From Astyanax mexicanus (lineage: Eukaryota; Chordata; Actinopteri; Characiformes; Acestrorhamphidae), in contig NC_064411.1 of assembly GCF_023375975.1 (NCBI RefSeq), positions 46,905,501 to 46,969,500 of the forward strand: DNA of 64,000 nucleotides, written 5' to 3'. This document shows, piece by piece, positions 1 through 12,396 of the stretch. Numbering within the stretch: the first letter of the stretch is position 1; the number at the start of each line of letters is the position of its first letter. Under the pieces are notes generated by a model. The model saw only the letters and a program-made list of their open reading frames with translations. It did no database searches and was not told the origin of the DNA. A program made the position numbers and the translations under genes.

Positions 1-75
1 CAAAATGGTTCTAAGCATTTCAATTGGGTCAATGCATTAAAAGCAAACCAAAAAAGTTTCTAGACTGTTTCTTAC

Positions 76-190
76 ATGTTGACTGACAGAATGTAGATGG
101 TGCTGTCCGAACCGGCCGCTGTCCAGTAGCAGGTGATGTTTGCATGCTCCAGCAGTTCACACTGTGTAACAGAGGGAGCTGGAGATGAGG
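76..190 (-). CDS. Cytokine receptor coding exon 2 (first half of D1 domain)
   Basis: The acceptor TTTTTCAG precedes 190 and the donor GTAAGAA follows 76. The exon is 115 bp, phase 1 in and phase 2 out. It encodes the paired cysteines and the Trp two residues after the second cysteine. The next exon lies outside the window. Confidence 0.75.
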
Positions 191-3100
191 CTGAAAAAGA
201 ATAAACAATGACATATAGATTAGAGACTGCAATTTTTGTACAGTTTGTTTTGACCCCATTTACAATTGATGACTTAATATGTCTTGAATATCAGGATTAT
301 GTCTGGAAAAAAGACACTTTAGAAAGTAACGATACATTTGAGCTACATTTGGCTAAAATACAGTACTGTGCAAAAGTTTTAGGCCCCTAATCAAATTACA
401 CCATCCATTTACAAATGACATAATCCATTCATCTCAGCAATACCAGTGTTGTTTTTGCCTGAAAAAGCATCACATTTGATTTAAACAGATGCAAATAAAC
501 ATAAATACAGTAAAAAGTAATAAGAATTTCTCATTTTTAGGTAAGTAGGTTGTATCCTGAGCCAATATGAAGAACAAAGAGTAGTTCCAGATTTCTCCTG
601 GATGCTCCTCAGCCAGCATGTGCATGTTCAGTTCCATCAGCAGCTCACCTGATTTAACACCAGTAAGATTTGATTTACCAAAACAGGTGTTGATATGATG
701 AGAACAAGAAATAACACTACTAAACTCAGATTAGGAGAGATTAGGAGATGTTTTAAAGAAAACAGTGCTATTGTAATTGTAATTGTAATTGTAATTTTCG
801 TCTGTGTTTCCTCTTATTGCTGCATGCTTTATTAAACTAGTACTTTTAAGACTGTTTTAAGTTGTTTTCCAGTGTTGTTCTCACTTGTATTTAATTTAAA
901 GTAAGACCTGACTGGGTGAAGCTACCGTTAGCTTAGCGCGTAAGCAGATTTACCCGTGAAGCTAAAAGGGCCAGCTGGATTTCCGAGTACCAAACGCGGC
1001 TGACGCGCTAAGCTAACCGCCACTAACATGCTAAGCTAAACTCGTCATACAGTATAAAAGGTTTAACTGTTAGATGGAATAACTGTAGGGTAACTTGTAA
1101 TAGTTTGTGGAATTATCCTGTTCCTGATCCTGTTCTCCATGAAGCGCTGTTAGTAATTCAGATTATTTTGTCCCCAGTGATGAACGCTATTACCAGGCCA
1201 GGGAAGAGGCTCTTATAAAAGGGAAGATGAACTCTGGTCACATTGGCTGGAGCTAGCATTAGCTCCTTTAGCTGATTGTGTATAAATGTACTATTGTGGG
1301 AAATGTAGCTTAGCTTGATGATTTAAACATTAAAACATTTATGATATTATGGTTACATAAATAAATAAAACTGGACATGATGAAAAGTGTGTAAATTAAA
1401 GTAAATAATGATTAGATTAATTATGAAATTAAATACAACAATAACGTTAAAATTAGTAACACCACCACTATTGATAGTGAGTTTTGAACCCCTTCTTTAA
1501 TTTTACAACATTTAACATCACATAAAATAAAAAAAGTAAATGGAAATCATGAAAAATATTGTGTGGGTGAAAATCACCTGGCGTTAGCGTTCTAGGGCTA
1601 ATATTTGAATGGAAAGAATTTGAAAGAAAAGAAAAATAGCTGATACTGCTTGAGGATTCATCTTGTCTCTCAGGTAGGGTAAACTTAAGTGAGACAACAG
1701 AGCCCTAGAACGAAGCACTAGATGTGATGACGTATGCTGAGTCCAAAGGATGTCCTAAACGCCCTGCCACATAAAAATCCTTATCAGTTAAAATGCTGCT
1801 GAACGAGAGCGCTGCCTTTGAAGACAATGGCTACCTAGGCAGCTGCCTTCAGAATGGACCACACCTACTCTGTGCATTCTGTGCATATTCTGTTCCACTC
1901 AGCAATCAGATATCATACAGTCAGATGTGTTGATTGGTCACAAATCAATGAAAATAAAACATTAAGATAAGACTAAAGATAGATAGATGCTGATAGATGC
2001 TGTAGAACACAACACAGAACACAGCTTCCCATCTAGGTGTGTGCCAACACTATCCAGCTAAAGACGTTCCAGTAGCTGCTTTAATGCTTCCTATTTGGTG
2101 ATGGATAAACCTCAACTATTGGTTATACACAGTATCCATGTGACAGTTTGCATGAATATATACTTATGGTAATATTGAACACAGTTGATTTATTAGAAAG
2201 GTCAAGATTAAACCGCCTTGAACCAAATAACTGGAAAACACTGCTCCAACTCCAAAAGTAGCTGCAAATATGTTTGCAGTAGTAAATCCCTTGACAGGTT
2301 GTTACATGTAAACAGGCTTCAAACTTTCTGCACTTCTAGTAATTACATTTTACAAATTATTTTTAAAGGCATTTATTTAGCTTTATGTGTTAAGTTATAC
2401 AGCTCTGTGAAAAAAAAGTAAGAGACCACTTCAGTTTCTGAATCAGTTTATCTGATTTTGCTATTTATAGGTATATATTTGAGTAAAATGAACATTGTTG
2501 TTTTATTCTATAAACTACGGACAACATTTCTCCCAAATTCCAAATAAAAATATTGTCATTTAGAGCATTTATTTGCAGAAAATGAGACATAGCTGAAATA
2601 GCGAAAAAGATACAGAGCTTTCAGACCTCAAATAATGCAAAGAAAACAAGTTCATATTATAAAGTTTTAAGAATTCAGAAATCAAAATTTGGTGAAATAG
2701 CCCTGTTTTTTAATCACAGCTTTCATGCATCTTGACATGTTCTCCTCCACCAGTCTTACACACTGCTTTTGGATAACTTTATGCCACTCCTGGTGCAAAT
2801 TATTCAAGCAGTTCATCTTGGTCTCATTTTTTTCCCAGAGCTGTATATATCATCCTTCTCATTTATCAATACTGTTCTAACACAGAACAAACAGCATTAT
2901 GTTTAAACACATTAAGACACTGGGTATTCCAATATTTTTCATTTTACATGACTGTATTGACAGCATTCACACATAACCCACATAGAGTAAGTACACCCAC
3001 ATCAGCATGTTTGACCCAAAACCACCAAGGCTGGAAAAGACAAATAAAGAGCGTCCAAAAGTCCGAACACAGCTTTAGACACTGTTACAGAGGATATACA

Positions 3101-3842
3101 GCAGAATTAAAGCAAGGCCAAGACTTAATGCTCTGCAAAAGAGTTACTACATTATGTGCACTACCTAATTACCGGTATACAGAAATTCAGAATTCCTTCT
3201 TGTTTAGCTGTTTCTTACCCACAGAGTGGCATTTTTAAATAAAAAGTGCAGATTCTAATCCTTTAAGTATTTGTTCTCAAGCAAACAATCATATATTTTA
3301 TTATAAAATATTTGACTTTGACATATTTATGTGACTACATTTAAATGTACTACACTAATACCACTTTTGAGACTTTTAAATGACCAATGAACTAAAGCTG
3401 AAAGGTCTACATTTGGTTGAAAACGCTGAACTAAGTAGAACATAAAGAGTTGGTTCCAAGACAGGGATAAAGCCTAGTTCTAGACTAAATTTTACTTTTA
3501 ATAGCAAATCTCCATTAAAAATGATGTGTGGTCCAAAACTAGGCTTGATCCCTCTTTAGGAAAGTTTACCAGTTCCAACACTTCTTTCAGGCGCAGCCTA
3601 TAAGTCTATGAACACAAGCTGGTGCATGAATCTCGCATACAAAGCCTGTGGGCTTTCTCACACAATATAATGCTACAGTGAAGGTCCAATAATTTAAACG
3701 CTTTGCTTTGGACCATTCATCCACATTCACCCAAACCATTGTTTAAACTCTTACCTGAGCCCAGGATCTTGCAGACTCCACACATCCAGAAGATCCAGGA
3801 GAATAAGCCGGACAAGCTCTGGGTCTTTTTCTTGTTCTCCAT
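76..3842 (-). CDS. Type I cytokine receptor, 5' part only (two coding exons; gene continues beyond the left edge)
   Basis: Two exons join in phase on the minus strand: 3842-3755 and 190-76. They give a 29-residue hydrophobic leader (a signal peptide rich in Trp, Phe, Cys and Leu) and then the first strands of a cytokine-receptor D1 domain. The second exon holds the family signature Cys-x8-Cys-x-Trp (CELLEHANITCYW), with a potential N-glycosylation site (NIT) inside it. The phases (1 into the exon, 2 out) are those usual for half-domain exons in class I cytokine receptors. The protein would be a cell-surface or secreted receptor subunit with cytokine ligands. The member is not settled. No Ig domain precedes D1, so EBI3-, IL-12/27 receptor- or LIFR/OSMR-type receptors all fit. 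EBI3 lies near YJU2 and SHD in humans, but that is only circumstantial. Family call firm, subtype open. Confidence 0.75.
771..797. repeat. TAATTG hexanucleotide microsatellite
   Basis: About four tandem copies of a 6-bp unit (attgta/taattg) can be read directly. Confidence 0.85.
2400..2843. mobile_element. Non-autonomous Tc1-derived element, copy 1
   Basis: It starts TA|CAGCTCTG and ends CAGAGCTG|TA, so it has inverted ends and the TA duplication expected of Tc1/mariner insertions. The interior, read on the minus strand, holds a decayed transposase C-terminal segment (frame resembling HAKMHENC). Copies 2-4 at 4818, 52352 and 59730 share the interior and lie in the same orientation. Confidence 0.8.
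3755..3842 (-). CDS. Cytokine receptor coding exon 1 (signal peptide)
   Basis: The ATG at 3842 opens MENKKKTQ followed by a hydrophobic stretch. The exon ends at a GTAAG donor in phase 1. A possible acceptor (CTACAG) just upstream at about 3868 suggests that a further non-coding leader exon lies to the right. Confidence 0.7.
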
Positions 3843-4817
3843 CGCTTCTCTTCTCTTTTCAAGACATCTGTAGAGCCATTAGGGCTGGAGAAAGTAGCCC
3901 CATATATCAGCATTGAGAAGCTGTCACCCTCTGTTGCTCGAGCTGACAGTGTTTGACACCCTCTTGGCTGCTACCTGTCCATCCTGGTGCCTTATCTTGT
4001 TTCTTGGAGAAGATCCTGAAGAACCTAACTTCAGAAAGGACCCTATAGCCTCAATGCAAGTCACTTTAGTACCTAAATTCCATTAAAATAAAACCTTTCT
4101 GACTGTTTGGTAGATTTTGAGGAACCCCCAAGCTCCTCATACAATCATTCAAAATTAATCTCAACAGGTAATCTGTCTGACTGTCAGCCTGGTGCTGCTA
4201 TCTTCCACATGTATGCTTTTGTGGACTGCTGCTAATAGACTGACTGCACACCACTGCTCCCCCCCCCCCCCACACACACACACCTCCTACTTCTGCTTTC
4301 TGTAAGCCCTCCCTCCTACTACAACCAATTCATAACAAACCACATGAGAAGATCTGGGCAGTTCCAACAGGCTGCACCATTAACTTCCTTTCGTTTTCAA
4401 AGTGCTGGTGAACAGAGCTGCAACTCTTCTTCCCAAATGGAGATGTGGCCAACTTTCCTGAGTTCTGACTGGTGGTCTGAAAGCACCGGACTTGACAAAC
4501 AATTGTTTTTGTCATTCTGCATGCTTGTTTTATGATTGCTGCAGTTTTCCAGTAAATTAGGAATGGTTTAAACTTCAGATTGAGCCCCAGCTTATTCCTA
4601 TTTATTATTCTTCCTCTTGTTTGAGTTGTAGCTTTGAAAGTAAAACTGCTCTGATCTTTTTAAAACTTTATAAGTTATGGTTTTGATTAGAGATGCACTG
4701 AAATGTTTTTTTTAACCAAAACACAAATTGTTAAAAACTTAGCATTTTGCATTTTTTCCTCTACTAAATAATTAAATATGTGTATTATTCAAGCATCTCC
4801 CTCTCTCTATATATATA

Positions 4818-5180
4818 CAGCTCTGGAGAAAAAAAAGAGACCACTTCAGTTTCTGAATATCAAATTAAACTAAGATGAAATTGTTCTATTTATAGGTTTA
4901 TGTTTGAGTAAAATGAACATTGTTGTTTTATTCTTTAAACTACGGACAACATTTCTCCCAAACTGCAAATAAAAATGTTGTCATTTAGAGCATTTATTGG
5001 CAGAAAATGAGAAATGACTGAAATAACAAAAAAGTTTTTCAGAAATCAATATTTGGTGGAATAACCCTGGTTTTTAATCACAGTTTTCATGCATCTTGGC
5101 ATGTTCTCCTCCACCAGTCTTACACACTACTTTTGGATAACTTTATATCACTCCTGGTGCAAAAATTCAAGCAGTTTAGC
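4818..5180. mobile_element. Non-autonomous Tc1-derived element, copy 2 (right end missing)
   Basis: The left end TA|CAGCTCTGGA and the interior match the copy at 2400-2843. Homology stops near 5180 without the matching right end, so the copy is truncated. A different Tc1 remnant follows immediately. Confidence 0.75.
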
Positions 5181-5259
5181 ATGTTGCTAAAAGTGTGGCG
5201 TAAAAGGGTCTTATGAATGAACTTCTTTATTTTCTTCAGAGTGTATAGATACAGACCAG

Positions 5260-5745
5260 TCAGCAATAAAAGTAAATATGTTGACCAGCATGAAAAAAGA
5301 CAACCATAAACACCAACAGGGTTTGGACAATGAAACTGAAACACCTGGTTTTAGACCACAATAATTTATTGTGGTGACGGACAGTTCTGGTGGAAACAGG
5401 AGAGTTGAGGTGCACATTGAATTCTGCCGTGATTTGATCAGCCGTGGTTTTATGTTTTTTGGAAACAATCCGGGGTAGCACCCGAACATCCCTTTCAGAC
5501 AGCTTCCTCTTACAGCGTCCACAGTTAATCCTGTTGGATGTGGTTGGTCCTTCTTGGTGGTATGCTGACATTACCCTGGATACCATGGCTCTTGATGCAT
5601 CACAAAGACTTGCTGTCTTGGTCACAGATGCGCCAGCAAGACGTGCACCAACAATTTGTCCTCTTTTGAACTCTGGTATGTCACCCATAATGTTGTGTGC
5701 ATTGCAATATTTTGAGCAAAACTGTGCTCTTACCCACATTTAACC
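5260..5745 (-). pseudogene. Tc1-like transposase N-terminal fragment
   Basis: A minus-strand frame of 159 residues (ATG at 5739) contains the N-terminal DNA-binding half of a Tc1-type transposase: FKRGQIVGARLAGASVTKTA, then a helix-turn-helix and KLSERDVRVL. The catalytic DDE part is absent and the frame runs into unrelated sequence, so this is a dead fragment. It is a different subfamily from the transposase at 46 kb. Confidence 0.85.
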
Positions 5746-7174
5746 AATCCAGTGTCAAGGACTTTGCTCAACAGCAGCGCAGCCCAATAAACCTGGGTAC
5801 CAAACTCACAACCTTAAACATATCAAGTGACCAGCATTGTGAGGAAAGTCAAGCTGATTTGAGCAGCTGCACCATTCAGTTTATCAGTATATTGTGTATT
5901 TACACCTGGAGGACCAGTTGTACAACTACTTTTACCATCAAAAAGGTCAATTTGCACATCCCTTAATCAGGCTATGTGTTTCTTTCACTATAAAATTTTC
6001 ATTCAGTCTTAATCTCTAAACCTGGTAATGTATGGAAGTTTTCCAGACAGAGATTAAGCCTAGTCATGGGTTTCACAGCATTCGAATTTCTATGACTACA
6101 TTAGGGTCCATAAGAACCTGTCTAGCTGACTTTGGCTTTATAGAGCTAAATAAAAAGTACCTCAGTGAAGTAATTAATTTTTTGGCTCTTCACCAGGCTC
6201 ACAAAAACTTGATATACCAGCTACTGTAGCCACAGAGGTTCCATATGCACAGGTGGCTTTTTTATTTCCTTGCTGACAGACTGTTGGATAAAAGCTTACA
6301 AGGTATGTGTCCCTATGTAACCAGCCTTAGTATGAGTGTGAGTATGAGACAAAGAACTGAACCTGTAATCAGGTCTTTAAGTGCTGATCTTATGGGGTTA
6401 AGGAGAGCTTAAATGCACCTGAGGTAGCATCACTACTTTAAACCTAATCATAAGCAGAGTTTAAGTTATTAGATCGATGCTGTGGGGGTTTAAAGCAGCT
6501 CGTTCCTCATTATGTTCCAATTAGCCTCACACACCTCATAATCACCAGTAGCATTATGTTCTCATTAAGCAATAGAGACTAACTGGTTTAATAACAACAC
6601 AAATCAAACTTCTCCTGCTGCTGGTGTTCTCAGAACAATGGACTGGCCATCTCAATCTTTAAATGACTAATGTTTAAAATGACTTCAAATGGTGAAAAGC
6701 AGAAATGTTCCAACATTTATGAGTAAACTTTAGATATTTGGTAAAGTCTTGTGCTCATTACATCAATAAAATGTTATAATAAATAATTAAAATATTGTTT
6801 TATATTGAAGTTGCTGAGGCTTCTGTGTTGTTTAAAATGCTGTATATAACAAGCTGCACAATACACACCACTTCAATTCAAATATGGTGGACAAACGTGC
6901 CAAAAGAAGAGCCATTACCTGCATTTGTGCTCTTGATCCGAATGATTTAACACCATATTAAAATATCAAAATCTTCTTTTAAAGCTGGATCTGGTGTGTT
7001 TAATTAGGGATGGACCTAAAGTCTTCAGTAGCAGTGGATTTCTCTAGTCAGGCTGAAACCCAACTACTGGCCTATTCTTTAGGCAGTACATCTCTTCAGG
7101 GTCTACACAGATGCTGTGTGCGTTTCCATAAATTTATGTCAGCAATGGATGCAGATAAGGACCATGTACAAACT

Positions 7175-7636
7175 AAGAAAAGTAAGTACAGATTTGTACT
7201 TAAAAGGGTACAAAGCTTGTCGCTGGGGCTGTACCTTATATTGAGGTACAAAAAAGTACCTTTCAGTGAAAGTCCTTTTTTGTACCCATGGTTTTTATGC
7301 CAGTAAAGATTATAAAAATTATAAACATTATCATCAACTAAATATGGCTCACAAACTTGATGATCCAAAATTGTCTGGCTTTCAAATGAAAAATGTGCAA
7401 TTTAAATATATATATATTGTTTATCAGTAAGGTGATACAGAATACTGAATGTAGCTTTTGGCTGGTTAAATGGTACAAATCTGTACTTATTGCTGTTAGA
7501 AATGACTTTGTACTTCAGAGGGAACAAATCTGACGCTGTAAAGATCAATATTGTACCTTTGAGGGTACAATTATGAAGAGTGTACCTTTGAGTACAAAAA
7601 CGTACTCATATCGTACCTCTGTTTTTTAGAGTGTAG
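7175..7636. repeat. GTACC/GGTACA-rich interspersed repeat
   Basis: Many short copies of TTGTACC and GGTACAAA occur in both orientations, concentrated at the two ends. This is the pattern of a non-autonomous DNA transposon with repeated terminal motifs. Ends are approximate and the family is not identified. Confidence 0.55.
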
Positions 7637-8369
7637 GATTGTATAAGAAACAAGTTCAGGAGATTTTGGGGAAACACATGTTGGCCTCAAGAAGACATCT
7701 TTTCCACATCTGTTTAGCACCATTATAGCAATATAATATCCAAAACAACTTGCATTTAGCTTGTTAATTAGGAACTTATTAAATAATAAAATAAGAACTT
7801 ATTTTGGAACTTTAAGAGCTTAATTTATTGTATTCGCTGTGACATTATGCTTATGATATGAACACGTTTTAAGACATTTTACTGACAGACTAACAAGAGT
7901 CACAGTCATAAATCTGGCCTACCCACTTGGTCCATTGTCTTAAAGATCTTGCCCTTGATCTATTGTTACCAAGGCATGTTTGTTCTCACAGATGTGCACT
8001 ATTACGCCATTCACAGACGCCATTTGGTGCTTTGTCAGAATTCAAAGCTTGTGAATTCTGCACCTGCACTAATTGTGATCTGTGTGTTTTAGACTAGAGG
8101 TATTAGACATTTTGACATGTGCATTGTTTTGATAGCCCTGAGATCAGACCCTGTTAAGTATCGGCTTTTGGGAATAAGCTGAAATCAAGGGTATTAAAAA
8201 GGAGTTCATCCTCCTTTTGTTGGAATAACTGTCTCTACACACTGAAGTCTCAAGTCACACATCCAGAAGGCACAAAGTTTTCTGGTGTATAATTCAATTA
8301 CATAAAATACTAGGTCACACTTGGTCTTCATTACAGGAACTTTTACAGCCCAACATTAGCTTAATGAGG

Positions 8370-8500
8370 TCCTGCAACCAGTGGCCCTACCTTTTCTAAA
8401 CGCATATGCCTGTGTGCTATACCAACAGGACAATGCTCGTCCACATGCAGCTCCATCTCAAGAGACTGCCTTGAAGAGACATCGCTGCATCTTCAAACCT
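8370..8500 (+). pseudogene. Tc1-like transposase relic (catalytic-motif region)
   Basis: The plus strand reads through a decayed QQDNARPH-type motif (coding for the second catalytic Asp of Tc1 transposases) and a following Cys-Leu-Lys segment. No intact frame remains. A similar relic lies at 23516-23740. Confidence 0.6.
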
Positions 8501-8519
8501 ATACCACAATGCAAAATGT

Positions 8520-8965
8520 GTGGGATGCAGTGATGTCAGTAACACGTTACTCTAATCTGACTATTTTTTAAAATAAGGAGTAATCTAACGTGTTACTGTT
8601 TCCAATTCAGTAATCAGATTAAAGTTACTTATCCATTTTTTGTAATTTTTTCTTAGTAAAAAAATAGAAGAATAATTGAAGAAGACGTTTTGATGTAGCT
8701 TTAAAAACAGCATGTCAAATTTGAAGATGGCATACTTACAGAACAATCCCCTAAGGTGGAGCGAAGATTCCAGTAAAGTAAGTTTTGGCAAAACTGTTAT
8801 GTTAAGGCGTCAGTAACTGAAAAGTAACTGGAGTAGTAACTTGAAAGTAACTTAGTTACTTTTAAAATCAAGTAATCCATAAAATAACTATACGAATAAG
8901 TTACTTTTTTAAGGGGTAATCAGTAATCAGATTACTTTTTCAAAGTAACTTTGCCATTACTGGTG
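8520..8965. repeat. GTAACNNGTTACT-type interspersed repeat
   Basis: Dense AGTAACTT and AAGTTACT motifs in both orientations, with inverted ends (GTAATCTGATTACT-like near both borders). It looks like a non-autonomous DNA element common in fish DNA. Borders are approximate. Confidence 0.6.
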
Positions 8966-9040
8966 GGATGCTAGTTGCACTATATCAACACTCACACTTT
9001 GCATATGAGAGTTTAGCCCCATCCATTTATTGAGGGTCTA

Positions 9041-9556
9041 AATTAGCGGTGGTCGATATGGCCCCCAAATAATATCATGATATTTCATGGTATTTTCAGA
9101 TAACGATAGTCTTGGTGATATGACAATATCAAATATTTCAAGAATACACTATTGCAACAAAATAAAAATAAAGTTTTGTAATTGCACATGATATGATATG
9201 GCACACGCCTAACTGAGATATTAAAAAATACAAGAAATTGAACACATTTCTATGTCATCTAAGTCAATGAAGCAGTATGTCATGATACTAATAATGTATT
9301 CAAAATATCTCCATATATCCAGGATTAAAGTAAAATAAATGATATTGGACAGATATAATCTGTCTCTAGTAGATATATAATGATAAATGATAAGTGTGAT
9401 TTTTTTTTGGCAAAAACACCTAAAAAAAAGTAGTACCCTGATGTGATAATTAGGGGTGGGTGATATGGCACCATATTTCAGGGTATAATATCGTTCACGA
9501 TATTTAAAAATGTTGGCGATATTATCACGTACGATACGATATAGCACACCCCTAAT
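9041..9556. mobile_element. GATATGGC-type non-autonomous element, copy 1
   Basis: The left end reads GTGGTCGATATGGC and the right end ACGATATAGCACACCCCTAAT, an inverted-repeat pair. The interior (CATGATACTAATAATG, then CTCCATATATCCAGGATT) is shared with a second copy at 37002-37551 in the same orientation. Confidence 0.7.
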
Positions 9557-9637
9557 CTAAGCACATGTTTAGTCTGGACTGCTGTCTAATTGAGGAAAAA
9601 TACAGGGAATCCAAGCTGAACAGAGTCAAAAACAGTG

Positions 9638-9643
9638 TTTATT
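9638..9643 (-). promoter_or_regulatory. Polyadenylation signal of the theg-like gene
   Basis: AATAAA on the minus strand, 54 bases past the stop codon at 9697. It is the only canonical hexamer close by. Confidence 0.6.
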
Positions 9644-9696
9644 TCTAAGTCAGGGTTTTAGTTTAACAATTGGACTTCCGTTAAATAATCCATGCT

Positions 9697-9938
9697 TCAT
9701 TTTGTCCTGCACCTGCGTGCTGGTGGGAGGGCCAGCTCCTGTAGCCTGGGGGAGGCAGTAGCAGCACGGGCAGCCGAACTCACTGTGTAAAAGTCATATC
9801 CCTCAAACAGAGGTTTCCGGGGTTTTGGGGTAGCCAGCATCTGCAGCCTCTCACTGGCTACAGCCTCCAGAACACACTTCGCCAGAGGAGACGACACAGG
9901 CCTGTCCGGAGAATACTGTGGATGATGCTGTTTAGGAC
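9697..9938 (-). CDS. theg: theg-like last coding exon
   Basis: Acceptor CTAAG, phase 1 in, ending at TGA (9699-9697). It carries two repeats (ERLQMLATPKPRKP, PRLQELALPP) and a basic C-terminus. Confidence 0.82.
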
Positions 9939-12355
9939 CTTAGAAAGGGATGGGGAATGATGATAGAGTGAGGGAGAAAAGATGTAAAGACCAGCCAGAA
10001 CATTAAGTTAGGAGAGGTGCACAACAATGATTATCTTATTACAGTGGCAAAAATCAAAGGATGGGATATACACATTAGGCAGCAAGTGAATAGTCGGTTG
10101 AGCGATGTGTAAAAAGCAGGACAAATGGGTAAATTGGGATCTAAGCCTGGGATCTAAGGTCCAAAATGTGAATGTGTGAAAGCATTAAGGGTTTTGTTGT
10201 CAAGGCTGATCTGTGAATTAACTTTTTTAGATATTTACGATTTATTTTACATTATATTATATTATATTATATTATTTAAGTTCTTAAATAATAGCTAATT
10301 TATTGAAATTAATTTTCTTTTTATTTCCGGTTTGATAATCACTACTAGAATACAATGTATCAAGTATCACTTTCATATATATATATTCATATATATATTT
10401 TCATATATATTTATATATTCAGCAAAATTGTTTCTTTATCTTATAAAAAAATATTTCTTTACTGTCATGATTTATATCAGTTTCAAAGGCCCTACAATGG
10501 AGCCCTGAGGGCCTAAATAAAACAGTACTTTTCACTTTAGTATAAATAACATAATTATTAACACAAGGTTTAAACACTAAGAAGAACATGTAACAACTTG
10601 TATTTTCTTCAGATGAATAGTATTTACATATCAATCAATGTCTGGGGACCACCAGTGGGCCATTAAGCACCCTTTAGTGGTCCACATGCCTACCCTCAGG
10701 GGGAAGAAGTAGTCTGTGGTGGGCCAGTAACTATGGTTACTGCAGTATAGGTCTTAATTAAAACAAAAAAACATTACAAATTAAAAATCGAGCAAACATT
10801 GACAAGAAGTAACTTGTTGCACAAAAAATACATTATTTTTTATGTTTTCTTGTCTGCTGTTAAGCTTTCTAGGTAGTAACAGGTGCGGTTTGGTGTCAAA
10901 AAGGTTAAGAACCCCTGAACTATATGCAGATGCAGCCCACAGAGGTGATAATGCCAGGATGTAGAAAAGTTGCGGTGTGAAACCAAAAGTAACTGAAGTA
11001 ATTGTACACAGTGTACTTTCAGACTACCTTACAATTCACTTTCAGAACTTTTGAGTGTAAACATGATTTACAAGTGAGATAAAAATTCACTCGTGAGATG
11101 TATAAACAGGTCTGAGCTGTTCTATCATGTCTGATAAATTGCAATAATTAAAAAGGGTGAAGCCATGAACTCACTTGCCAGGAGGTATGTGCGAGCGGAG
11201 AATTTGGCAGAGGACAGGCAGATTTCAGAGCTACTACATGTCTGAGTCATTGATGGACAAGATACTTTCTTTGGGTGAGCCAGCTGGCAGATCCGGCTGC
11301 TCGCCACCGCTGTTTTTACTGCCTTATTGATCTGTGTGTGAGAGAGAGAAAAAGAGGTCAAAACAGAAGTTTGGTGAACTGTGCTGGTGTTAGTGTAAAG
11401 GAGAGGGTAATAAAGTATGCAGAGAAACAGAAGGACAACTGTCTGCAATTATAGAACTGCAGAGTGCTCTTATATTTTTAACAGTCGGTCGAAGCGTTTT
11501 CAATTTTTGACATAATTTAAATCTGCATGCTGATTAAAAGGCTGATTGAAAATTAATAATAGAAATGCTTAAAAAGATATCAAACCAAATATTTTACAAT
11601 GACTTCCATTGAAAGTTTAAAAAAGTTTTATTATTCTCCTACAAGGTTGCCATTCTGGGGACGCAACTGTTTTGCGTGACAGAGAACAGAGAACCCTTCT
11701 AAAACTATTCTAATTATAACTTTACTGCCATAAATACCATTACTGTCATTTTACAAAGTATAGGAGCTTTAAAGTGTGCATGATCTGGCAACATGACAGC
11801 TTAAACTGTTAAATGCTAATGAAAAGGTAAAACAGAGACAGAAAATATTTTTGTCATTAAATGTGGGTGTAAGCAGGACTGTGCAAGAAATTGTGCAAGA
11901 AAAAAAGAAGCACATTAATAGCCACTATTTCGTAAAGTGAGAGTGATGCCACAGCATTTAACAACAGAAATGATGATCTTACAACTCTCAACACTACAAG
12001 AACACTAATGTATCCATTTAATGTTAAAGAGACTGTTTTAAAATGTCATCAGGTGAAAAACGCCTACTTTGACAGTAAGGGAACATCTGACTGACCAAAC
12101 CATACACCAGTATTGGACACCTGCTCGTTCATTGTTTTTTTTTTATTAAATTAAGGGTATTAAAACTTTGGAGTTACTGTTTCTAATGTACAGATAATGA
12201 TGTGATAGCATTCACTAAAATCCTCATCCCCAACTCCCCAACTCACCCTAAAAGTACTGGGTGGATCATCATCATTCCAGAGAACGCAGCTGCATTTAAT
12301 CACTTCTAATGGTATTGTAGAAGGCATGGTAGACAACTCGGTTTGTGAAGGGGGG

Positions 12356-12396
<41 letters not shown>

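Larger units (their letters stand above)
191..3754. other. Intron 1 of the cytokine receptor gene
   Basis: AT-rich intron. It carries a TTAGC-rich patch (about 925-1060 and 1240-1320), a short TAATTG tandem repeat (771-797) and one Tc1-derived element (2400-2843). No exon-like sequence was recognised in the remainder. Confidence 0.6.
3843..9696. other. Intergenic DNA between the theg-like gene and the cytokine receptor
   Basis: No gene recognised. The interval includes a CA-rich patch after a C-run (about 4261-4283), Tc1 copies, two transposase remnants and a close series of three other repeat types between 7.2 and 9.6 kb. The 5' leader of the cytokine receptor probably lies in the first few hundred bases. 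Confidence 0.6.
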
